From positions 28,105,356 to 28,169,355 of the forward strand of contig NC_063054.1 of NCBI RefSeq assembly GCF_018812025.1: DNA of 64,000 nucleotides, given 5' to 3'. Each line of letters opens with the position of its first letter. Within the stretch, counting starts at the first letter, position 1. Both the position numbers and the translations under genes were made by a program. This document shows, piece by piece, positions 11,205 to 64,000 of the stretch. Under the pieces are notes generated by a model. It did no database searches and had not been told where the DNA came from. It saw only the letters and a list, made by a program, of their open reading frames with translations. The stretch comes from Megalobrama amblycephala (Eukaryota; Chordata; Actinopteri; Cypriniformes; Xenocyprididae).

Positions 11205-12167
11205 AGGTGCCATCGGACGTTTTTTTACAAGATGTAATATAAGTCTAAGGTGTCCCCTGAATGTGTCTGTGAAGTTTCAGCTCAAAATACCCCATAGATT
11301 TTTTTTAATTAATTTTTTTAACTGCCTATTTTGGGGCATAATTAGAAATGCGCCGATTCAGGCTGCGGCCCCTTTAATTGCTCGCGCTCTCCGCCCCCTC
11401 CCGAGCTCTCGACTCAATCATTGCATAAACAGTTCTCACAGCTAATATAACCCTCAAAATGGATCTTTACAAAGTGTTTGTCAAGCATGCTGCATGCATA
11501 CATCAGATTATGTGAGTATTGTATTTATTTGGATGTTAACGTTTGATTCTGAATGAGTTTGAGGCTATGCTGCGTGGCTAATGGCTAATGCTACACTGTT
11601 GGAGAGATTTATAAAGAATGAAGTTGTGTTTATGAATTATACAGACTGTAAGTGTTTAATAATGAAAATAACGACGGCTCTCTTGTCTCCGTGAATACAG
11701 TAAGAAACGATGGTAACTTTAACCACATTTAACAGTACATTAGCAACATGCTAACGAAACATTTATAAAAACAGTTTACAAATATCACTAAAAATATCAT
11801 GTTATCATGGATCATGTCAGTTATTATTGGTTCATCTGCCATTTTTCGCTATTGTCCTTGCTTGCTTACCTAGTCTAATGATTCAGCTGTGCACATCCAG
11901 ACGTTAATACTGCCTGCCCTTGTCTAACATGAGCTAGCATATGCAAATATTGGGGGCGTACATATTAATGATCCCGACTGTTACATAACAGTAGGTGTTA
12001 TGTTGAGATTCGCCTGTTCTTCGGAGGTCTTTTAAACAAATAAGATTTATATAAGAAGGAGGAAACAATGGAGTTTGAGACTCACTGTATGTCATTTCCA
12101 TGTACTGAACTCTTGTTATTTAAACAAGAGTGCCAAGATAAATTCAATTTTTAATTCTATGGCACCT
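11205..12167. mobile_element. Family B MITE (TTAA-flanked, aggtgcc ends), copy 1
   Basis: 963 bp flanked by TTAA at 11201-11204 and 12168-12171. Ends AGGTGCC and GGCACCT. The interior includes gtgtctgtgaagtttcagct and ctgcctattttggggcat. I use 'family B' for the four related copies in this window. No coding capacity. Confidence 0.85.
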
Positions 12168-12849
12168 TTAAAATATAAGGGATTGAAAATTTTGGGAAAC
12201 TTTTTTTTTTGTCTCATGTTAGAGGACTACAAAAGTGTCTACTATGTTCATATCGAATGTCATGTGAATTGCATAATTCACATGACACCTGTAGTGTAAA
12301 GTAGAATTTCATTATAAAGTTTCACTGTATACTCATCCATGTTAGCATTAGCATAGCCTCTGCTTTTCAAAGTTGTAGAGGCCAGAGCACATTGTCATGA
12401 CTGCTATTGTGTTAACGCTCTCAATGCCTTATTAGCCTCTCTGGTTACGGCAGAGGAAGGCCATCCTCAGGTCTTTTAGCTCCAGGAGCCGGGACTTGTT
12501 CTTCTGGAAGCGGCATTTTTGCGTTGTTACCTCACCCTGGCCGTAAATAATCCCTCTTATGGCTTCCAGATGTCCCCTTGCCAGAGGAGTGGATGTGGGA
12601 ACACACTCTCAGTTCCTAGTTTTCCTCTTTGCATCTTTCGCCTTCGCCTGTCCCTGAATACAGAGGGGAGGGCAAATTTACACAAGCACACGCAGATTCT
12701 CATGAGCGCTATGTCACGCACACCCTTAACCAGTCTGGTAGGAGACACAAAGACGGGACGTGTTTTTCCAGTCCCACAATGCTAATAAGTTTACTCTGAC
12801 ACTTTCTTTCAAAACCTCAGTATTTGTATTTTACATAAATTTCATCCCT

Positions 12850-13110
12850 TTGTACCAGGGTTATTATCATTAAAATGAAAACCATAAAAAGAATTTTTGT
12901 TACTTAAAATAAACATTAACTGAAATCAAATAGAATATAAAACTAAATTTATTTAGTTTAACTCGAAGTACTATAAAACAAGTAAATCTAAATAAACTAA
13001 AAAAAGACAAAAACACAACAAAATTACTAAAATTGACTAAAATTAAAGTGAAAACAGAAAATGTAAAAATGAAATAATCTTATTCAAAATATTAAAAGAA
13101 GTAGTAGTAT
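12850..13110. repeat. A-rich interspersed repeat (actaaaa-type)
   Basis: Repeated aactaaa/gactaaaa motifs. Resembles, in opposite orientation, stretches near 43612-43745, 44990-45060 and 46640-46880. Confidence 0.45.
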
Positions 13111-14062
13111 ATCATAGTATATCAATGATACTAAATAACACTGCCTTGTTTAACCTCACTATTACAATTCTTTGAAAGGATCATAAACAGCCATACAGTC
13201 AGCAATGTGGCGAAGGTGTTTACATTTACAGCACTGCAGATTACCTCACTCTCATTTGTCATGACAACCGTTGCTATGTTTGACATGCCCGTGTTGTTTT
13301 ATTAGGTTTTCAGGTGAGTGATACTGTATAGCTATTGTTCGGCTGCCAAAATTAAACAAGAGAAGCATCACTAAAGCTAATATTGTTAACCCACTGATCC
13401 TTAGATACATAGGGCGGAGCTGGCTTCATGATGCACAGGTATCGCATGGATTTCTCCATTGATGGGCCCCTCACTCGGTCTACATTTATTTGTTTTTACT
13501 CCATAAAGAGCCTCGCAGGTCCCATTATGATGTGGTTACATAGCGATTCATGCTTGCAGAGTATTTTATTCAGTGGTTGTTTCGCAGTCCATGCTGTCCT
13601 GTGGTGAAAGGCTGTCTGTGGAACAGAGGAGTCTTTTAGGACTCTAGTGGTTATGGATATGAGCATTATGCCTGGTTGTATGCAGTCAATGGTGTGTGTG
13701 ACGTAACGCACTACTCCCACTTCAGCGGCACACTTATTTTAACATATGGTTGCTGCTACAACTGTTGAAAGTTTCTTAGAGGTCAAGCGTGGCTGATTCT
13801 ATCCAGGGATGTCTGAGGTTATTTTTGCCCTGTCTCAGTGCTAAGGCTGGGCGGTATGAATTTGATGCGTCCAGTCAGAATTATAGCATCTGAATTATCT
13901 GTTTTATAATATTAGTTCTTAACTCAAGTGTTGGTGAGACTGTTTTTGAACTGATGTCAGACTTACCATTATCTTTTGGTTTGTATCCATCAAGTACCAA
14001 ATAAAGAAAAATCGAATCAAATGAAATGTACCTTTTTAGTATTTTAATTCACTAGAATATCT

Positions 14063-14144
14063 AAAAATATCCACTACCACATGCTTATTTAATATATAAA
14101 CCATATTTCCAGAAAGAATATTTATTTATATATTTACGTCTAAA

Positions 14145-14214
<70 letters not shown>

Positions 14215-14238
14215 AATATATATAAAAACAAATATATT

Positions 14239-14290
<52 letters not shown>

Positions 14291-14597
14291 TAATTTTTTT
14301 TTATATATATATATAATATTAAAATATATAATATACATATATAATATTAAAATATATATAATATATTTATTTATTTGTAAATAAATTTTACATTTTTTTT
14401 AATATATTTATTGATCTAATGTAGTGTTGTCAAAAGTACCAACCGCAATACCAAGTTGGTACTGAAATTTTAAAAATATCACGCTTTGAGTGATGTTGAG
14501 CGGATTCGTAAACACAAAAATATCCACTACCACATGCTTATTTAATATATAAACCATATTTCCAGAAAGAATATTTATTTATATATTTACGTCAAAA

Positions 14598-14657
<60 letters not shown>

Positions 14658-14666
14658 TTAAAATAA

Positions 14667-14740
<74 letters not shown>

Positions 14741-15292
14741 TATGTAATATATTTATTTATTTGTAAATAATTTTTTTTTTTTTTTATATATTTATTGATC
14801 TAATGTAGTGTTGTCAAAAGTACCAACCGCAATACCAAGTCGGTACTGAAATTTTAAAAATATGACGCTTTGAGCGATGTTGAGCGGATTCGTAAACACC
14901 TCTGATTGGCCTTTGTCTTCACACACTCATCAGATATGTCTGTGATTGGCTACAATGATTAACGGACTGGAACATTTGAAAGCACATGGAAGTGTCTGAA
15001 TTTGAAAGCGGGAGCGGACCGGTCTGCTGATAGACTCCTGCTTTCAAACGCTCTCATGTGTATCTGGGTAAGTGCTCGGTGAAGAGTGTCATTGATATCT
15101 ATTTACATGTTTTTGAAGCGTTGAACATTGTAGCCAATCACAGACATATCTGATGAGCTTGTGAACACAATGGCCAATCAGAGGTGTTTACGAATCCACT
15201 CAACAGCGCTCAAAGTTTCATTTTCTTTAAATTTCAGTACCGACTTGGTATCGCAGCCTGTACTTTTGACAACACTACTCTAATGTAGTTTG
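14063..15292. mobile_element. Foldback element with internal tandem duplication and AT microsatellites
   Basis: The arm tctaatgtagtgttgtcaaa (from about 14797) is mirrored by tgacaacactactctaatgt (to about 15290). Shared arm sequence includes ccaatcacagacatatctga and its complement. A segment starting aaaaatatccactaccacat is present twice, at 14063 and 14516, about 453 bp apart, so the left arm is partly duplicated. Confidence 0.75.
14149..14736. repeat. AT microsatellite cluster
   Basis: Long (AT)n tracts at about 14149-14209, 14256-14286, 14605-14652 and 14671-14732, separated by A- or T-rich spacers. They lie within the duplicated foldback arm. Confidence 0.9.
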
Positions 15293-16167
15293 TATTTCCA
15301 TGCATGCTGTAAAAAATCGATTTTTAATGAAATATTATATTCACAGTTACTGTCACCATAATAAAAATAACTCCTAGTGTGATATAATACTTTGGTCATA
15401 CTGCCAACCCTTACTTAGTGGTGTTTACACATAGTTTGTATTGTTGGCATGTTTTAGCTGTCAGCAGGGTGTGTGATAAAGTACCTGACCTGTGATATGT
15501 GACTGTGACTACTGTTAGATTAGCAGTGGGTCAGTTCTTAATGTAATTACAGTAGTAATGTGGAGCAGATCTGATGAGACATAATGACCTGGCTGGGTAA
15601 TGAAGGCCTGCTGGGACCAAAATGCCTTGAAGCCACCAATTGTACCTTGGTGATCTACCCACTTATTTGCTCTGAAATACAGATGCTGTAACTTCAACAG
15701 ATGATGACCCCTTAAATAGAATTGGAATATTGTGTGGGAAACATTTTATTTATATTTAGTTTATATTATTAGATGCTTTACTTTATCGATACATAGATAA
15801 ATTCCATGATGCTTTAGTTTTCTAGATGGTTTTATCCTTAGAGAACACCTTTAATAGTTTTTCAGATATTGTACTATTTTTAATTATTATGTTAGGCCGT
15901 GTGTCCACCAAAGCATTTTTTAGCCAGCTGAACACGCCAGCGCTCTTCTGAAACCGCCTTGCTGCGGGCTCTTGAGAGCGCTTCAGCGGCACAGCTTTTT
16001 TTTTTTTCTGATTTAGTGAATTGTGAAGACATTTTTATATTCAGAAACAATGTAACGCACTTGCTCTGGCACTAGTTTTGTATGAAGAAATGTGCTTGTT
16101 GTTGTCATTTGTTATCGTTGTACAAGCAGAATATGACGGTTGGTTGGTGTGGAATATGTGACAATGG

Positions 16168-16470
16168 CTACGTTTACATGGACAGCAGTAATCTGATTAC
16201 TGACCTTATTCTGAATAAGACAATATTATGATTAAGGTGTTTACATGAGTTGGTTTTAGAATATTCCATTCATGTTCCCATTTTACATGTTATAGAACAT
16301 AGATCGATTAATGGCAAACGTCATTACGTCCCCACGGCACGCCGTCCGACGTTCTCTACAGAATTTCACGTATCATCACCACACAGTTCGTGCCATATAC
16401 AGTTTTTGGGTGTTTTCATTTTTAATCTTACAAAAGCTTCAAGTGCAGTTAATTATTTGACATGCAATAC

Positions 16471-16532
<62 letters not shown>

Positions 16533-17137
16533 GGAGCCCGCACGTGACATGCAAGGATAAATAAATTGTGTGCATGATTTACTAATTCGTTCCCTCGATT
16601 TATACATAGAGGGAACAAATTAGTAAATCGTTCGTACGATTTAGCCCAGGCTACTATTTATTTTCCCTCTCATGTGTGGGGCTCTGTAAATAGACCGCGG
16701 TGGATACAAATTCTCCAGCAAAAGGCCTCCTGTACTTTAATTCGGCAACTTTTATTCATGCCACCGCGACAAACTCAGCGGTTCTGATGAGATATGAGGT
16801 GAGAGGAAGTTGATTTGTGGCTTCTTGCTTGACGCTTGCTCTCTTGTTTGCCGTCAAAACGGTTGACCACTGCCGTGTGTGTATTATGTGTCCTGTGGCG
16901 AAAACTCCCCACATGACGTTAATAGTGTGATTAAGGTGTGTACATGTGTATAATGCACTTCAATAATGCGACTAAAATAGGAATACTCCACCTGTCTTAA
17001 TTCGATTTGTGTTTACTTCGAGTATGACTTTATTCGGATTAAGGTAATAAAACATCGCTGTTTACATGGTCCTTTCTTAATCAGAGTATTGTCTTAATCG
17101 TATTAATATCGGATTACTGCTGTCCATGTAAACGTAG
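16168..17137. mobile_element. Inner TIR element (ctacgtttacatggacagca ends)
   Basis: 970 bp with near-perfect inverted ends of about 30 bp: ctacgtttacatggacagca on the left and tgctgtccatgtaaacgtag on the right. It contains a (TA)n microsatellite at about 16475-16531 and a strong hairpin at 16576-16629. Confidence 0.85.
16576..16629. repeat. Hairpin, 21-bp arms
   Basis: Arms 16576-16596 and 16609-16629 pair at 20 of 21 positions around a 12-base loop. Probably part of the inner transposon. Confidence 0.85.
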
Positions 17138-17675
17138 TCAGTGATGAGCACTGCGTTTTATCCAAATTTGACCATTCTTCAACTGCGACTGGTAAAAAAT
17201 GCAGATCGCTCAGCATGAAAAATAGAATCATCACGCTGCTGCCGTTTTAAAAATGCTCCCATTGAAAACAATTGAAAAAATATACTAGCCTCGGGGGGAA
17301 AAAAACGCTTTGGTGGACACAGCCTAAAGGTGCAATGTTTTCAATGGTTGGGTTTGTAAAACCACATTTTACTTATAGAAAAGGATCTCAGATGTTGTTT
17401 GTAATAGCTGTATTTTTAAAATGTCTTTGTTTTACGAAAGATGAAGCACACTTTAAAAAAAAAATAAAAAAAAAAATAAAAAAGTAGACTAAACTGTAGC
17501 TAAACAGTTAAATGTACTGACATCTATGTGAACTTGATCAGCTGGTTAAAAGTAATAGCAAACATGGCACAGAAAGATGAAATTAGTTCTGAGAAAAGGG
17601 TTAGCAGTCTTTTGGTTTTATATTCTGTTGTAATGCAAAGGAAATTCATATTTTCAAGTGCAGTGAAAGTGTTAA

Positions 17676-17932
17676 AGGGATAGTCATCAATTTCCCACCC
17701 TCAAGTTGTTCCAAACCTGTATGAATTTCATTCTTCTGCTGAACACAAAAGAAGATATTTTGAAGAATATGGGTAACCAAACAGTTGATGGACCCCATTG
17801 ACTTCCGTAGTTTTACTATGGAAATCAATGTGTTCAGCAGAAGAAAAAAAATTACAAGATTGAAACAACTTGAAGCTGAGTGATGACAGAATTGATGATG
17901 ACAGAATTTTCATTTTTGGATGAAGTATCCCT
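17676..17932. mobile_element. Family A MITE, 257 bp
   Basis: TTAA at 17672-17675 and 17933-17936. The interior has a stretch (about 17712-17792) nearly identical to 32382-32452. Confidence 0.8.
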
Positions 17933-18652
17933 TTAAGTTTTTCAGAGCCGCTATATGTTCTAGAACACTTTTCATTCATAATTTATCCACTTTGAAATAG
18001 CCAAATATGCCAAAACTCCTATAACAGTTTGACCTGTTTGTTGTAGTCTGACAAGCATTTCCTTATTTCTTACAGGGCCCGATTTTTTTTTTTTTTTTTT
18101 TGCATTTCTCTCCTCTGCACAATTCAGTATTGCTATGGCAACAGAGCCGCCCCACCCCATGTGCATGATGCTGATTGGAAGAGATTTAGGGGCAACATTG
18201 TGAGTCTGCAGCAGAGGCAGTGCATGCGCTCCCATGGAAAAATTTTGCTACAGCACACCTCCATAATGTGTACAAGAGCCATTAGATGAGGTCGAGCTTT
18301 GTAAAAAGATATTTCAGGAAGGTCAAGCTTACCTCATTCTGAGAGCTTAAAGCTGTAGACTGATGATGGCAGGTGTGGGTGGCGTGTTTGTACTCTTGTT
18401 GAGGATAAACATGGAAGACTTTTATCCTTATCGCACCATGGTTGAGATCATCCACTTCTCTGTTCTCATGTTTTCTTACTTGATATCAGAGTCAGGGATG
18501 GCAGGTCTCTGTTTAGGATGAATACACCCTGTGAATAAATAACACAATATTACTGTTGTAAAATAATTATTTATTTTACACAATATTTAGAAAAAAATTG
18601 ATATTATTTGAAGCATGATTTTTTTCATAAATAAATGAACTGTTAATAACAT

Positions 18653-19158
18653 ACACTACAGTTCAGATGTTTGGAGTAAGATTTTTGTATGTTTTTGAAA
18701 GAAGTCTCTTGCATTTATGTTCAAAAATAAAGAAAAAAACAATAATATTGTGAAAATTCGTACAAATTTAAAATAACTGGTTTCTCTTTTAATATTTTAT
18801 AATGTAATTTACTCCTGTGATGATAAAACTGAATTTTCAGCATCATTACTACAGTCTTATTGTCACATGATCCTTCACAAATCATTCTAATATGCTGATT
18901 TGCTGCTCGAGAAACATTTATTATTATTAATGTTGAAAACAGTTCTGCTGCTTAATATTTTTGTGGAAACTGAGATGCATTTTTGTCATTATCAGAACAC
19001 AATGAATAGAAAGTTTAAAAGAACAGCATTTATTTAAAATATAAATATTTTGTAAAATTATACTTCAATACGGTCACAAATGAATGCGTTCTTGCTCAAT
19101 AAAAGTATTAATTTCTTTTAAAAAATCCTACTGACCCCAAACTTTTGAACGATAGTGT
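18653..19158. mobile_element. Family C MITE (TA-flanked, cactac.gttcaaa ends)
   Basis: Left acactacagttcagatgttt and right ccaaacttttgaacgatagt are inverted. I use 'family C' for elements with this end; the best copies read TA-CACTAC...GTAGTG-TA, suggesting a TA target. It ends 105 bp before exon w1. Confidence 0.8.
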
Positions 19159-19263
19159 TTTTATTCATGTTTTTAACAATTTCTAAATTTGTGTAAAATA
19201 AATAAAAATAGTACTTGTTTTTTTTGACTGAATTGGTCACCTTTCTTTCTTTCTTTTTTACAG

Positions 19264-63578
<44,315 letters not shown>

Positions 63579-64000
63579 TGAGTGAACCAATCACAACAAA
63601 CTCTGAGCCTGCCTGTAACAGTGCTCCGCCCCCTTCCCATACAGTCGCACCCAGGCACTACAGGCCCCTCCCACCTAATTTGCATAAAGGATCACCACTG
63701 GGGAACATACAAAGGAAAAACCACACGTGCGCGCGGATGTTAACGACCCGCGAAGCTGATTGGAGGAAAAAGCGGAGGCTACGTTTTGGATTTAATTGTT
63801 ACTGGTGTTTGTACATAGACCGGGGTAGGGGTGAACTTTTATTTATTTATCATTTAGCCATTTCAAGGTGGAAAATACTGTCACGTCCCTCACTCTGCTC
63901 TTCAGCCGTGGACCATACGGGAATGATGATTCCATTATAGAATCCCACTAATTTACCTGGAAAAATTGCAATGATTTATATTTTTTATTTGCTTTTAAAA
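63579..64000 (+). other. cdc42bpa: cdc42bpa 3' UTR, incomplete
   Basis: Sequence after the stop to the window edge. I see no AATAAA polyadenylation signal here, so the UTR probably continues beyond 64000. Confidence 0.7.

Larger units (their letters stand above)
15893..17327. mobile_element. Outer foldback element (gtgtccaccaaagc ends)
   Basis: The left end taggccgtgtgtccaccaaa matches the inverse of the right end tttggtggacacagcctaa. The element is interrupted by the inner element at 16168-17137. Confidence 0.75.
1..19263 (+). other. Intron upstream of exon w1 (5' part outside window)
   Basis: No exon encoding the MRCK N-terminus is recognisable here, and exon w1 starts mid-codon, so this is intron. 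Besides the elements listed separately, I see nothing gene-like in 2020-2900, 3010-3780, 3880-4640, 5370-7060, 12170-12840, 13110-14060, 15300-15890 and 17940-18650. Those stretches are AT-rich non-coding sequence, some with small unplaced repeat remnants. Confidence 0.8.

Noticed and set aside
1..19263. Upstream exon(s) or promoter of cdc42bpa within the window
   Set aside because: I found no sequence encoding the conserved N-terminal segment that should precede AKPFTS, and no CpG-rich promoter-like stretch outside transposons.

Overview
The window is fish nuclear DNA, most likely from a cyprinid (zebrafish/carp group). The evidence is a single vertebrate gene with GT-AG introns, AT-rich introns, and dense palindromic DNA-transposon families of the kind abundant in cyprinid genomes. 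The genus cannot be fixed from the sequence alone. No prokaryotic gene, CRISPR array, tRNA or rRNA gene was found.

One host gene occupies the window: cdc42bpa on the plus strand, encoding MRCK-alpha, a Cdc42-binding AGC kinase of the DMPK/ROCK/MRCK family. I could place 39 coding exons between 19264 and 63578. They join in one continuous reading frame of about 1,723 residues. In order they encode a Ser/Thr kinase domain with AGC tail (exons w1-w8), a long coiled coil (w8-w20), a variable linker (w21-w24), a C1 zinc domain (w25-w26), a PH domain (w26-w29), a citron-homology (CNH) domain (w29-w34), a CRIB Cdc42-binding motif (w36) and a Ser/Pro-rich tail (w37-w39). The N-terminal ~58 residues and the promoter must lie upstream of base 1, so 1-19263 is intron. 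The 3' UTR runs off the right edge.

The introns are largely transposon-derived. 1-19263 holds TTAA-flanked palindromic elements, a 2.7-kb non-autonomous LTR element (7836-10564, minus) sitting inside an older foldback, an AT-microsatellite-rich foldback (14063-15292) and a foldback within a foldback (15893-17327). The 10-kb intron between kinase exons w4 and w5 contains a stack of insertions (27229-30977) with two tandem TTAA elements and a Tc1/mariner element whose transposase frame has one stop. Later introns hold large palindromes (38374-40598, 42753-43607, 60615-62039) and a multi-layer nest (48573-50873).

The points most worth a second look are the four consecutive frame-neutral exons in the linker (47310-51752), including a 13-codon micro-exon; a candidate 25-codon exon in the last intron (60158-60232); the LTR element whose Gag frame carries four separate minisatellites with periods divisible by three; and three places where two different palindromic elements abut and share one TTAA. 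I did not find a new biological system that I could defend.
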